Positions 48,524 to 61,289 of a stretch of 64,000 nt of DNA are shown here, piece after piece (position 1 is the stretch's first letter; each line of letters begins with the position of its first letter). The notes under the pieces were generated by a model that was not told the DNA's origin, made no database searches, and saw only the letters and a list, made by a program, of their open reading frames with translations. A program made the position numbers and the translations under genes. The DNA is from Sphagnum compactum (lineage: Eukaryota; Bryophyta; Sphagnopsida; Sphagnales), in NCBI GenBank assembly GCA_965153455.1, contig OZ234498.1, positions 9,672,001-9,736,000 on the forward strand, given 5' to 3'.

Positions 48524-51463
48524 TTATTTAGGAAGAAAGGGATATTTTCCCAGGTGGTCTGCATCATAGCGAGCAAGACAAGCACGTGCCTCTTCTTCTG
48601 AGGCAGGTAGTACTCTCCGCACAGCAGAAATGGTTGAGGTCTTCAGAAAATTGGGATCAAGTGAAAATGTGAAGTGGAATGTATTGGAAACCTGCAAAAC
48701 AGACACACATCAGCCCAGGAAATGCTGGTGCCAGCACATGAGTCACTTAACTGCTCAAAGACCATATATTTTGCGTGCAAACCTTCTAGAGTCCCTACCA
48801 CTCACCCCCCTGGCCCACCATTATTTGTCCAGTTTATGAGAACTTTTAACATACTCTGCATCTGTGGTAACAAATTTGAGCACTATAAGATAAATAGTTC
48901 CTTTTGTCTATCAGATGATTCATGAAACACTTTTTAGCAGTCTTACTGAATCAGGTTCTGATGCACATATTTGACCATGAAGTAGGAGAAAATGCTATCA
49001 CAAGGAATTTCCCTTGTGAAAAAATCAAAGAGCACTTTTCATCAACAAAACAAGGAACAGACTTGCATGAACAAACTTGATACACCTGAGAAATTACAGT
49101 TGAATATGTGGACAGCAGGAATATGTACTCTGATCCACTATACATAGTAAGGAGAATGAACAGAGTATTATACTGTTTATGGAATCAGATTTCAAGAATA
49201 TCATGAGCAACCATTCCACCATGCTCTCAAAGCTGAGACCATCTTTTAGACTAATGCACTACACTTTAAAAGAGTATTGCACAAGATCTATGTACCTCAC
49301 TAGAACGTACTTCAGGCTGCGTGACATATGCCACTACTTCAATGTGGATGAGAGGCCGATTTGCCCTCTCTACTTCTGTGTAAAGAACACAGGCCTTAAA
49401 GCGCAGCAAGTTGCCAACGTCAACCTGCAAATTGAGTAAAACCAAATATCTTCTCACTTATTAATCAGCATATGAGAAGCTTAAGTTCCAGGTTGCAAGT
49501 AAAAAAGGAAACTAAAAACTATGTACTGCCAACAAAGCTTTTACCACTCCCTACATGAGGCATAGCAAAATGTACTTAGATTCTCTCCAACTTCAAGGGG
49601 ACTGAGACAGGGAAGGTTTCACACTGGTTTCCTGAAGTCCACATGATCAACTTCCAGGAAGAGGGGCCGAATGCCACCAAAAACATAGCAAGTTGAGAAA
49701 GCAAGCTCATAAGCACGTCTCATCAAAAAACCTCCAAATATCCGACCATGCATGTTGCGCTGCTGTGGCTGACAGATGATTGCATTCTCCAGCTTTGTGT
49801 CACGGATTAAAATTGTGTTGTGATCTGCCAGTGCTGGCATGTCGCATAGTATCCGCCCCTGACAAAAACAAAAAAGTAATGCACACATTCATATTAAATT
49901 TTACACAACAAAAGACGCTGTGAACAGAACAAGAGGCAGGCTATCATGTACCTCCAATAAAAGTTCCTTGAGCTTCTCCTGGTCATATTCTGCATTCCGA
50001 TTGCCAAGAATATCTTCCTGCTGCTTCCGATGCTGTTTCCGGTATTCATCACGAGCCTCTGCCTCCTGATACAGCTGTTTTTCCTCCTCTGATTCAGGTA
50101 CGAGCTGGTTCACTAGGGCTGCCTTCTTGGTCTCCGAGTCACGTGCCACAAATTTGAAGTTTGCAATCATTGCAATGTCATCCTTAAGTGGCTTGTGTGT
50201 GTTTGCTGTCCTTACAAATGTAAGCAAAAGACACCATCAGTACTCCTGAGGTTTGGAATACCAGAACAATAAGATTTTCTGATCAGTAAAGGATATTTCA
50301 GCTTTACGGTTCAGTAAACCTTGAAAGGGCATCATACCTTGGACAGGTTGAATGACCTCCATTCGAATCTCCATGGAGGATCGACCAACCCATGCAACAG
50401 CACCTTTCATTTGCAGATCCTTGTCAAGGTGGAGAGGCTTCTTCAAACTAATTTTGTCAACTGATGCTGTAACTAGCAGCAGCGGCCTTGTTGTATGGTC
50501 GTCATCTGCACAATGCTGCTACAGCCAAAAAGCTATAGATTTCAGAAGTGCAACAACCAAAGGTTACAAAACATTTCTCTGGACAAACCATCAATTCTTC
50601 TGACTCGGGCTGAATGAGAAACATACCTTCATGGCTATAGTGCCAGCTAAAGCATCCAGATCTTCAAGCAGCTTCCCAATTCGACATCCATTCCAAGGGT
50701 TTCGGTACTGCTCCCTGAGGATGGGATCCGAAGAAAAGCTGTAAAGAACTCGAGTCCGGCTCTGCTCCGGAGTCCTCTTCACCAGCTTTGATTGGGGAGG
50801 CCCGTGCTTCCCGTCCCTTTCCGTTATGTTCGACCTCGCTTGCCACAATGCCGCCGTGACTGGCGAATGGTACATTCCAGGCCACAAGTCCAACGGCTTC
50901 CTTCTCTCAGATTCCTCTCCAGCGCCCCGTCCCGCAACAGGGATGGGCTGCTCCGAAGGTCCCATCTCCCACGAGATTTTCTGAACCGGAGTCAAATTCT
51001 CGGCATTCTCCGTCACGACGGCAGCGGCGGCAGCAGCAGCAGAAGAAGGGGGTGACGGTTTTGTCGAACTCGAAAACGACTTCCAAAATACCGAAAATGT
51101 GAAGTCGTCCAGCGAAAATGAGGAATCAAATCTATTCTTAACTTGCGGATATTCACCCCTCCTTCTTCCTCCTCCTCCTCCTCTTCCCTGGATCTCTGAA
51201 ACCACAGCTCCCATAGACGGATTGCAAACCCCATATGTGGATCGTGCATCATCGTTCTCGCTGCTAAAGGATTGAGAAACTGAGGGAAAAAGTAAGGAGG
51301 GAGGAGGAGGAGGAGGACGGGAAGGAAGCAGAGACGTGGGTGAAGTGAGAAAAGAGGAGAAGACGACAGAAGGACTGCAGAAGCAGCAGCGACGTTGCAG
51401 GAGCGAGAGAAGAAGAGACATGGATCCAAGAGAGACGCAGCTGCCGCTGCTACGACGTCGCAT
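48524..51463 (-). CDS. Acyl-CoA thioesterase 9-like, organellar
   Basis: Hydrolyses acyl-CoA to free fatty acid and CoA; plant ACOT9-type proteins carry two HotDog domains. Six exons (51,463-50,627; 50,515-50,338; 50,205-49,952; 49,858-49,625; 49,424-49,296; 48,691-48,524) join in frame to 599 residues. The N-terminal ~180 residues are Arg/Ser/Pro-rich low complexity, probably a targeting extension. Family blocks in order: DPILREQYRNPWNGCRIGKL, LEDLDALAGTIAMK, CADDDHTTRPLLLVTASVDK, KGAVAWVGRSSMEIRMEVIQ (first HotDog), IANFKFVARDSETKKAALVN, a Gln/Glu/Lys linker, RNMHGRIFGGFLMRRAYELA with FRKPVDVGNLLRF (second HotDog), and the C-terminus LGKYPFLPK. The start at 51,463 follows a CA repeat that would otherwise be translated; 51,421 is an alternative. 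The first acceptor is GCAGCAG (two possible sites); homologues favour 50,515. Confidence 0.93.
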
Positions 51464-51549
51464 GCTCCTGCGGCTCTCCTCCAAGACTCCAGCATTCTGG
51501 ATGTAAGGTAGTAGGCAAGCCAAACCCCCATAATCACATACATTCATCC

Positions 51550-51579
51550 AACACACACACACACACACACACACACACT
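51550..51579. repeat. (CA)n microsatellite in the thioesterase 5' leader
   Basis: About fifteen CA units roughly 90 bp upstream of the proposed start codon. On the coding strand it is (TG)n and would encode a Cys-Val run. Confidence 0.9.
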
Positions 51580-52289
51580 CAATCTCTCTCTTAGACGGAG
51601 GCCCTTGGGCCAGAGTGAACCAACACCCCACCAGCGCACCATCCATCCACTGGATGCCCATTATGACTCAGTTATTATGGATGAACTTCCACAAATATTC
51701 ATATCTGTTTTCACATTGGTAACCCAGTCTGTAAGAAGTAAGTCCCATATTAAATAGGTAGGAAAATAGATGGTTTATACACCAGTTGGGCCAATTATTG
51801 CTTTTTAAAAATAATAATAGTCAGGTAGGTTATTTTTTAATTTTTTTGAAATCACACAAATTATCAATATCAAAAAAGAAATTTGTTGCTGGGTAGGTTA
51901 TCAAATAATCAGCTGATATCCACTTGTTATCTTGTCAATTATTTACCCAGTTATAAGGTTTATTTTACAAAAATAACAGAAACTAAATATTTTTCCTTTA
52001 ATTTTTAAATTTTTTTTGGGGGGTTTGTATTAGTGTTTAGAGATTGATAACTTACTTGAATGATAATCAAGCATTTCAAGCAATCAAAAAAAGAAATTGT
52101 GTGTAATTTTGCATTGTTGCAAAATCTAAAAATGAGTTTGTGACTCTCTCAAAGTACTTGTTGAGAAAAATTTCAAAATTTTAATAAAAACAAAGGAGAA
52201 AAAGCTAAGTTCACCGCATTAAGATTCTATGGTTCTCTACAAATAATTTTAAAATAGCAAGATTTTAAAAAAACTTTTAGCTTATTATC

Positions 52290-52680
52290 TATCATGTAAC
52301 CAAACCTGGCTAAATCCTCCTATGGATGGTTACAAATGTGACTACATCACAAAATTGAAAAAAAAACATTGTTTCCAAGTAGGTTATTGAATTTTGGAGA
52401 ATACATCATTGAATAGTTATCAATTTAACTAATTATTAAAAATGCAAAAAAATTATTGATAAGTTATTAATAATCGACTTGATAATCAAGTCAAAATTCA
52501 ATAACCAACCCAACACTAGTTTATACCCATGTAAGTGTCAATAGCTCAAGGTTAACCCTAAACCCTAATACAATGTGTGAATCCCATATAAGTGTAAATC
52601 ATTTACACTTACACATTTGAAAAAATACTTTTATATTTTTGGTTACCTACTGGAACTCATCATTAAAGTGTAGGGATTTG
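52290..52680. repeat. Dispersed GGCTAAAT-family repeat remnant
   Basis: CCTGGCTAAATCCTCCTATGG at about 52,306 and CTTTTATATTTTTGGTTACC at about 52,628 correspond to the two halves of the copies at 9.3 and 32.3 kb. The halves here are separated by about 300 bp and rearranged. Confidence 0.5.
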
Positions 52681-55600
52681 GAATTTTTTTCCCTTCATAA
52701 TTTGGTGGATTTGGGTCATTTTTTTTCATTAAAAGTCCTTTGAATGGGAATCACATTTTTGAAGTTGAAATTTGGCAAAATTTGACCCAAAAGGAACATT
52801 GGTCTCGAGACATGAGTAGCCAATTTGTTGCCCCTCTACTTCTCTTACCTAGACTCCTCCTAATCAAATATTGACATGCCTCTTTTCAAAAAAAACACAT
52901 CATTTTTATTTCATCACTCTTTTGATGTCTCATTCATATTTCTCAAGCTTCATTAGAGCTATTTTTTGAGCTTTGGACAATGTGAAACAAAAGTCTAGCA
53001 ACTCCAATGTCCCAAGTTTTGTTAATTTGCCTCATGTTACATATATTGGAAAATGAGAAAGGTTGAGAATAGTCAAGATGTGTGAAAATTGTCTCAAAAG
53101 GTTGCCTTTCTTTCATTTTGTGTAGATGCTTATTGGATATGCATTTTGGACCATTCAATACTCCCTTATCCCAAGTCCAAATGGAGCAATTTGTTTATTC
53201 AGCTATTTCATATGGATGCCTTTTGTTGACCTTGTAAGTTTTATCATCAATGAAGCATGGTAGATTAATCAAAAAAATTCAAAAACATGAAAATTTGAAG
53301 GTTATTTGTAATTAGTAAACTTGCATTTTCAATAGTGGAGATTTTCCCATTCCTCACCCAAATTCCCTTTTTTTTAGACCAAGAGATTCAACTTGAAATC
53401 TTTTTACAACTGTACCATGTAAGGTTTTTAGAATTCTAACATGATTATTAAATGATTATGTAGTTGCAACTCCTTTCTCCTAGTTGGGATTGGGATTGTG
53501 TTGGTCAAATGTAAATTAAGGGTTAAAAATGATCGGGATATCATGTGACAAAAGTAGGTGTAAAAACGCTCCCATTATTAAACCTCATGATCTCTACATG
53601 TTTATGTTCATAGTTATGTTAAATCATGTTATATGAAGAATAAAGCCCATGGGTGGGGAACATTTCCCAAACTATATGATTAGACTCATCTATTGCTTTG
53701 TCTTTGGCCCTTATTTGGGAAATGCCCTCACCATATGGCTTTACTTTACATTTCATAGTTTGAACTGCGGTAACAAAATTATTGCAAGGATGAAATGATG
53801 TTTTCTTACTAAGTCATTCACATGATACACAAATTGATCCATTTATGAAAGATATATAAAAGGATACCCTAGTACTTTAACGAAGTTGGTGGTAATTAAA
53901 TGAATTTTCAAATTGTTGATGTCTTGAAAAAACTACTATTAAATGTGTCAAAATTTTGAAATTTAAAATTACATAATGCCCAAAGTTTTGGAAACCTAAA
54001 AAGGTTATAAACATTGGTCATTAGCATGTTTTTCAAAAAAAATTCGTCCTCACAATTGTACAAGTTTTGTTTGCCTCTTAATACAACTTCAAGCTTCGGT
54101 GAAAAATGAGATATTGTAGGAACAAATGTTTGGTGGATATCATTGTGCAAATTTAAGTATTTGACACAAGATTGTTTTGAAAAGAAACACATTTGTTGAA
54201 AATCATTGCTTAAAGCTCTTTCATTCATTGCCATCAAGACAAATCTTCCATCCCTCTTAGTACAATCCATTGCATTTTGAAGTTTATAGATGCAAATTAA
54301 AGTGTGGAAAATAAGAATATAAATAAATAAAAATCTATAAATGTAAACAAGATTTGGAAAATGTAATCCATGAATGTTATCCATGAAAATGGATGAAAAA
54401 GATTGACATTCTCATTTTTGATAATAAGATTAAATATTTTCCAAATACAAGCCAAAAGTCTTGGAAAATATTATGCCATATGTCAAAATGCAATTTCATA
54501 GATAAATAAATAGTTTGGCATTAGGGTGTCAATTTGTTATGGTATTGCATTCTAATGGTCTAAACTTGGGTGAGAGTTATAAGTTCATCATGCAATAAAA
54601 AACTCATCATTATCATGGCACAAGCACACGTGGTGTTTTTAGGTTTCATTTGTATGCTATTTCTTCAACGTTTTAAAAGTTATTTATATGCAATCCTTGT
54701 TCGATTTTAACCTTGTTTGTATATAGAAAACATTTATATTGTTAGTGCCAAAAACATACACAAATATATAGGGTCTATGAAACAAACCAATTTTTATTTT
54801 TGAAAAAATCCATTTAAATGTTGTAATAGCTTATACCTACATGTGTTTAAGTTGATTGTGGCCAATGAAAATCTTTTGAATTGGTGCCTTGAATTGTTTT
54901 AATTTATAATTGCCTTGTTAGCTGGTATTTAAATCAATGAATGTCTTTTCTTACATGTGGCTTATGCAAAAGAAAAAAGACATGCAAAGAACAAGGAACT
55001 TTTAATAGGAATTTGGAGCTTTTGACATATGGTTTTTTGATTTTAATGAGGTTTTACAACCTTAACATTTCTATCTACATTTTTAGTATTGTAACCTCCT
55101 CCTTCTACTAATAGGCATGTTTCCGGCACATCACTTGTGTTATTTAACATGCACAAATTGTCACAATTGTCAACGAGGTATTATAAAAATACAAAATTTT
55201 GGTGAGTTTAATATGTATAGTATTTGTTGCTTGTGTTTTTGAAGAGCAAAATGTTGGGAATCCAATGCATGTAGGTTGTGCATAGATTCTTGAAAGAGTA
55301 GTACAATTAAAAGTTGGATTTGCTCATGCAAGTTTGGCATTGACAAAATTCAAATACGAGAGATTGTTGAAAATGTGAGTTATTGTTGAAAACGTGTGTT
55401 ATATCTATACAATAATGTTGTTAATTTATCAATCTATCATTTGGATAAGTTTGCAAATGATTCAATAAATATAAAATGTCTTAAATTTTTTTTTAAAGCC
55501 CCATAATCAATGATTTTTAACACATTGTTTAAACATTGTTGTTTAACATTATTTTAAAGCTTTTCAACTAATTCCATGTTGTGACATCAACATTATATCA

Positions 55601-55789
55601 TGACTACTATAATACCTTTACCATTTCAACAATAGACTATTAAATAATTAATAGAATTTTAATCTTAATTTCGGTAGTTGGTTTTTAAATTTTGAGATTT
55701 TTGGCAAGTAATGGTTATATAAAATAATAAACACAAATGTTTTATTTTTATGGAATAACCTCATGTGCCTAGACTGCTTTAGTTTAAAA

Positions 55790-55850
55790 ATAATGTCTTA
55801 CAGGATCTTGCAGGTTGGCGGTTCAAACCTGACAGTGAAAATTTTGAATT
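55790..55850 (+). repeat. Candidate tRNA-derived repeat
   Basis: ATGTCTTACAGGATCTTGCA followed by GGCGGTTCAAACCTGAC gives a good B-box (GGTTCAAACC), but the A-box half is poor. Comparable to the candidate near 24,850. Too diverged to call a tRNA gene. Confidence 0.25.
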
Positions 55851-57949
55851 TATTAAAATTTCAACACAAATATTAAATATTTTTTCAAAATTTTGGTAAA
55901 TTTTTTTTTAAAAATTATGTCGAAATGGTAAAGGTACTACAATACTCAAGAACTATTGAAGGGGTTGATTTAGGCTCCTATTATCCTATTTACATCCCTA
56001 TCAAATATTCAATTGTTTTTTTTCCTCATCATTCTTTGCTAGATTTTTTGTTTTTTCAAAACTATATTATTCTTTGTGATTAACACACCACATGGTTGTA
56101 AAGGAAGATGACACTATTCTTGCATGTTTTGTTCATTTTCTTAATTAATGTACTATAAAAAAATACAATGTGCCGAAATTTCAACTTCTCAATAAATCAC
56201 CTACAAAGGATTTTTTCATTATGAACACCATGCAAGTCCTTTATGGATCCATTTGTTTCACATTACATAGACGTCCATTAATATTGGAGTTTTGTGGCAT
56301 AAAGCTTGGCTATTAGATCAAACCTTGAAATGCAATTTGGTTTTCTATTTTCTTGACTACAAAATATGGACACAATCATGGGTTGCATAATTTTCAGATG
56401 AAGAAACACATTTTTTAGAAACATTTTTAACCAGTTGAAAACATATTTTCAAAAAAAAATTCTCGATATAAGATGTCAATTCATATGGAAATATGTGTAA
56501 CATGCACAATATATAAACTTGTGCAAGGGGTGAATAAATATTAATGTGTTTTGAGCTATTCACAATTGGTTGATGTAGGGTCCAATTATGCTAATATGTA
56601 CCAAAGTAGTTGTAACCAACATTTAATATATTTAATATTCTAAAGTGGTAACTTAAATCGGTTAAACTTGTGTTGAATTTTTTGGATTTACTTATATAGT
56701 AACATTCATAATATATTATGAAAATATATGGATAAGTTTGAAATCAATTTAATGAATAAAAAATTACACAAAAAACATTTTAAAAAAGTAATTAATCTTT
56801 TTAGTTCGAATTTTTTTTAAATGGACTTGAAAAGATTTGAAAATGACACATTTGGGGGAAATGTTTCATATAAAATTTAACATATTAATATAATAAAGTT
56901 CTTTTGAAGCATAATGTTTAAAATTTTAAAATTTCAACTTATAATTCATCATGAAATTAAAATATTGTTTTGATAACCAATCTTATTTTACCATGTTAAC
57001 ATTAAAAGTTAATTCACTATCTTTCAAAATGATTCATTTAAGGAGGCAATGTTGGCTCTTTTTAACATGATTGCACCTTTCATTACATCCTTTGTGGTTT
57101 GTGAAAGGCAAATGTAGCCTAATTGGAAAACTATTATTACCACAAATCAAGTGGATACAATGTTTTATATCAAGCAATAGTGGATGATTGCATGTAGTTT
57201 GTTGATATTTTTGTTGAACTTCCAAGGATTGCCAACAACTTTTAAGTTTTTTCACAAATTATGTTTGTATTCTAAGGTGCAACAATGGTGAGCTTTTTGA
57301 CTTGGCAAAAGACTCTCAAAATGATATTGAGTTGTATTTCTTTGTAGACAAAGGCTTTCCTCTTTTGGTCAATGGTTCCCCATAGGGAGAGGCATGATCA
57401 AACAATTTAGAGCAACTAGACTAGGAATCACAAAAGAGGAAACAACATATGACATACTACGAGTAGCAAACACTTAGAATTGGAAGTAGACAAACACATT
57501 GTAAGCAAGTATGAACCCTTATAGCACCATAGTGATGAAGGGGTGCAAGAGGCACAATGTAAGGAGTGGGAGGTGGGAGTTAATAAATCACTGCTGAGAT
57601 ATATGACATGGTTTTATAATGGGATCTCAATTCATGTGTTGTAATCTAGAGTTGTGAAATGGTAGTCTAACATTTGACGATAAATTGTCATTTGTCATAA
57701 CATTCAATGATAAGTTAGGTTTATAATGGTAAGGGGTGGACATGTTGTAAATGGCAAATTCAAAATTGGGTGCCTACCATCTTGATATTTCTGTTGTGAA
57801 TATAGACCTCTAGTAAGCAATTTGCTTGACTATGTGTCTTTAGAGAATAAAGCTCTCTCAAGTAGGATGTTAAATCTACTATATTAATTCACTACGTCTG
57901 TGCGTGCGTCTGTCTGACATGACAATTCTGCTACAATTCTATGGCAAAA

Positions 57950-58120
57950 CTGGCCTCTGCATTTTCTATGGCACAACCGGGTCGTGGTGGCAGAGAGACA
58001 CACGCCAGCCATCGATCGCGTCGTCACCACCGACACTCTGAGCTTCCTCTGCCTTCTGGTGGACAAGAAGCGGATGTTGTTGATCAAGGACATCACCAAG
58101 GAATTCGAGACCACATGACC
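57950..58120 (+). pseudogene. Fragment resembling plastid ATP synthase delta subunit
   Basis: One plus-strand frame reads HFLWHNRVVVAERHTPAIDR, then VVTTDTLSFLCLLVDKKRML and LIKDITKEFE before a TGA. The second half resembles the conserved block of the chloroplast ATP synthase delta chain (AtpD), where homologues have NFLNILVDKKR…LIKEIVKEFE. Only about 55 residues are present, with no start, intron signals or C-terminus, so it is a fragment. It is noticeably GC-richer than the DNA to its left and lies about 0.7 kb upstream of the Helitron coding region. The family match is from memory of conserved residues. Confidence 0.4.
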
Positions 58121-58846
58121 CGTCTCAACTTCTGACAAAACCCTAAATTAATTGGGAGTTGTAACTTTATAATTCCATCTTTTCCATTAACCTCTGCATT
58201 GTTGCTCCTTACGTAAATGAGTTTCTTTCAAAGCAAGTGCGGATGGTGGATTACAGAATGTAGAAGAAGAATTGGGCATTGAAGAACCAAAACACCCATG
58301 GGAAAAAAACCACAATTCATCAGGGCGGAAAAGAAAGAAAATATTTGAAAGGTAAGTTACGTACCCAGGCCTACGAAGGCACATAATTAAGGTGGGATGG
58401 TTAGCCCAAAGCTCTGATGCCTTGGATGGAGGAGGTACCTTGATGGGTTGAGAGGTTTTGAATGGGTTGTTTCCGTTTTTGTGCTCAGGTGTTAATTTCT
58501 AAATCATGATCTTTTCAAGCACTGACAGTGGGGTGACCTCCTCAGAACCCAGATGGGGTGATACCATCCCACAGAAATGAGGACTGTTGTTAGGAGCTGC
58601 AGAATAGATTCCCTTGCTAGTTGTGGCTGCACCTGCAATTTTGCGTAGAACAACTGGCTCTTGGAATCCAGATTTGATTATGCTTGATGACACAAATTAA
58701 AAAAACCACTGCTTGCTGCAGTATTCTCTGCTGAATTCCTCCTCTGGCAACAAAGTTGCACTCACGCTGAGATTTCCTTCTCACTTTGTTGAATAGTGTT
58801 TCTCAAATATCTTCCATGGATTTTTGACAACACACGAGAATCGCCA

Positions 58847-59931
58847 TCTGAAATCACATTGCATATCAACAGTGTCTGCTGCATCTGCTGGCGTTGCGGC
58901 TGCTGTGAACGCCGCCTCCAGGAATAGGCTATCTGCCGCTAACCGCATGTCCACCGCAGCCCGGCAGTATCAGCGGGACCGCGACCGTGAGTAGCACGCA
59001 GAGGCCCGTGCCCGGCTGACAGACCAGGAGCAGCAGCAGCGAGACCGCAACCGCGAGCAGCACGCAGAGGCCCATGCCCGGCTGACAGACCAGGAGCGAC
59101 AGCAGGAGCGGTGTCGCCACCGCGAGCAGTAGGCGGAGGCCCGTGCCCGGCTAACATACCAGCAGCACCAGCAGCAGCGGGACCGCGACCGCGAGCGACA
59201 CTGGGAGGCGCGGGGTGAGTAAGATTTGCACATAGCAGCCTACGTCCCCCTTTCAAAATTTGATGAGGCTAATGTTCCGGTGCTTGACATAGGGGGTAGG
59301 ACAGCTGAGTGCCAACAGTGCCGAACTATGATTTGGCCTGATGAGGCTTCCCGGGGACACGCAGACCTTTGTTGTGCTAAAGGCAGATCTTGTAGCTGTG
59401 AGGTCTTCTTCCCCATTCCTCCTCCTCAACCATTACGAGACCTGCTCAGTTCTGAGCCTGCCCCTGGTGCACGCGTCCCCCCTGCCACCGTATCTTTTCG
59501 CAAGCACATCCGGAAATACAATTCCTCCTTGCAGATGGCCTCTTCTGGCATTAACATCCAGTCACTCGCAGATGGGGTCAGTATGATTGCCATAAGGGGC
59601 GCTGTGCATCATTTGCTGGGGCCGTTGGCACTTCCTCAAAGGAGCCCCCATCAGTTTGCCCAGCTGTATATCATAGACAATGCGGATGCTCAAGCTGCTG
59701 CCCGTTTTGCTGCTCTCGGTCAGGGCAACGTAGACCTGGACCGTCACACTTTACAGGAGCTACAGCAGATGTTTTTGGGGAGCAATGTCTATGTTTAGCG
59801 CTTTGTGCAGGCCATGGATTTGCCCCCTCAAGACTTGGCTAACTATGAGATTGTCATTCGTGTTGATGGCAACGTTGACCGCCGCCGCTACAACGCCCCC
59901 ACATCCAGGGAGGTGGCCGGCCTGATGCCTG
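58847..59931 (+). pseudogene. Helitron RepHel, N-terminal region (exon 1)
   Basis: One frame runs from about 58,847 to the donor CCTG|GTGAGTG at 59,932. It begins Ala/Asn-rich (AASRNRLSAANRMSTAA), then has imperfect repeats of a basic helical unit (RDREQHAEARARLTDQE). Next come a Cys/Trp motif (CQQCRTMIWPDEASRGHADL) matching the Helitron C-x2-C…W.DE element, QFAQLYIIDNADAQAAARFA, and VDGNVDRRRYNAPTSREVAG, both typical of Helitron_like_N. In-frame stops: TAG at 58,992, TAG at 59,130, TAA at 59,220 and TAG at 59,796. The first repeat unit shows that the TAG at 58,992 replaced CAG. The TAA might instead lie in a short intron (59,215-59,292), which is also in phase. Confidence 0.8.
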
Positions 59932-60100
59932 GTGAGTGAATGGGGTGGATGCATGGCTATTTTTTGGTGCCCCATTTTGTGCTTTTTTGATGGTGCTGGC
60001 CGTCCTAATTGCTACGTTCCTGGACAGCACGTTCCTTCCATCATCCAAGCAACTGTCCCGGCTGTGCCTGATTTGTCTTCCCTTTTGTGGCTGCTCACAG
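59932..60100 (+). other. Candidate intron 1 of the Helitron RepHel gene
   Basis: Donor CCTG|GTGAGTGAAT and acceptor CTCACAG|GCGATG. Splicing joins GLMPG to DGDLDGDPEG in frame and links the two expected Helitron blocks. Reading through gives a TGA at once. Confidence 0.6.
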
Positions 60101-61289
60101 GCGATGGTGACCTAGACGGTGACCCTGAAGGTAGCAATCCACGAGACATCAGGGTGCGGGCTAGGGGCGGGGGGTTATGGAGGATTAGTGATGCCCACTG
60201 TGCTTATGACCCTTTGCATTTTGTCCTGTTCCACCCACACGGAGAGCCCGGCTGGCACCCAAATATTACTGGCGCTACCCCTGCGGTTGTGGATGGGCTA
60301 AGCTCTAAGGACGAGCAACAACAGCCATCTGAAGATGAGCAGCAGCCTGATGCAGAGCCGGCAGTGGACCCCGGGCGTGGTGGAGGTAGGGGCAGGGGTA
60401 GGGGCCGAGGCAGAGTAGCTGCCGTAGGGCGCATCGCTCGCAATGTTACTGCAAGGGAATACACGGTTTACTTCATGCATGACCGCAACCCTCCCACCAA
60501 CAGCATGTTCACTTATGGCAAAAGGTTATATCAAGAGTGGGTGGTTGACCAGTACTCCAAGGTTGAGGGGCAGCGGCTGCGGTGGGTGCGCCTCAACCAA
60601 ACCACCCTGCTTGTTGACCAATATAAAGGAATGGTAGATGCCATGCAGCAAGACGGGGCTAACAGCACCAACTTTGGGCGCATGGTGGTCCTTCTAGCCA
60701 CTTTTACTGGTAGCCCCCGCCACATGAACCAGCTCTACCAAGATTCCATGGCCTTGGTCAGAAAGTTTGGGAAACCTGACCTATTCATAACCATGACGTG
60801 CAACCCAAATTGGACAGAGATTCTGCATGAGCTGAGGCCTGGGGAGGAAGCCAACGACCGCCCTGACTTGACATCCAGGGTGTTCAACATGAAGCTCAAT
60901 GCCCTCCTCAAAGACCTTTTGCAGAATGGTGTTTTGGGCACTGCAGTGGTGGACATCCATGTGGTAGAATGGCAGAAGCGGGGCTTGCCGCACGGTCACA
61001 TTTTGATCATTCTACGCAACCAAGACAAGCCGCGTGATAACAACGATTATGACCTTATCATGTGTGCCGAACTTCCAGACAAATCCACCGACCTCGAGCT
61101 TTACAACATTGTGACATCTCGCATGTTGCATGGGCCTTGTGAGGCCTTACATCCCTCATGTCCTTGCATGGTGAATGGGGCTTGCAGCAAGGGTTATCCC
61201 AAGACTTTCCAGCCCCAAACTGAGGACTCCACCGGTTGCTACCTAACCTATCGGCGACGGGACGACGACAGGACCTTCACCCACCCCAC
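60101..61289 (+). pseudogene. Helitron RepHel, HUH Rep domain (exon 2)
   Basis: Uninterrupted frame. Blocks in order: RISDAHCAYDPLHFVLFHPH (Helitron start-of-Rep motif), a Gly/Arg-rich linker (GRGGGRGRGRGRGR), NVTAREYTVYFMHDR, LYQEWVVDQYSKVEGQRLRW, FITMTCNPNWTEI (Helitron Rep motif) and GLPHGHILIIL. CAC-GGT-CAC at 60,991-60,999 is the metal-binding HUH (His-Gly-His). CPCMVNGACSKGYPKTFQP follows. The nuclease nicks and rejoins single strands during rolling-circle transposition. The exon itself has no stop or frameshift, so it is the best preserved part. It ends at the donor CAC|GTAAGTG. Confidence 0.9.

Larger units (their letters stand above)
51664..57900. other. AT-rich gene desert, third part
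   Basis: No supported gene. Contains a GGCTAAAT-family remnant (52,300-52,345 and 52,620-52,680), two CCCTAAA units at 52,555-52,568, and a B-box-like GGCGGTTCAAACC at about 55,818. Long open frames are absent, apart from an AT-rich one on the minus strand at 53,908-54,384 with no recognised domain. Confidence 0.45.

Noticed and set aside
58929-59256. Minus-strand frames with Arg/Ser- or Ala/Gly-rich repeats
   Set aside because: Antisense of the Helitron N-terminal basic repeats.
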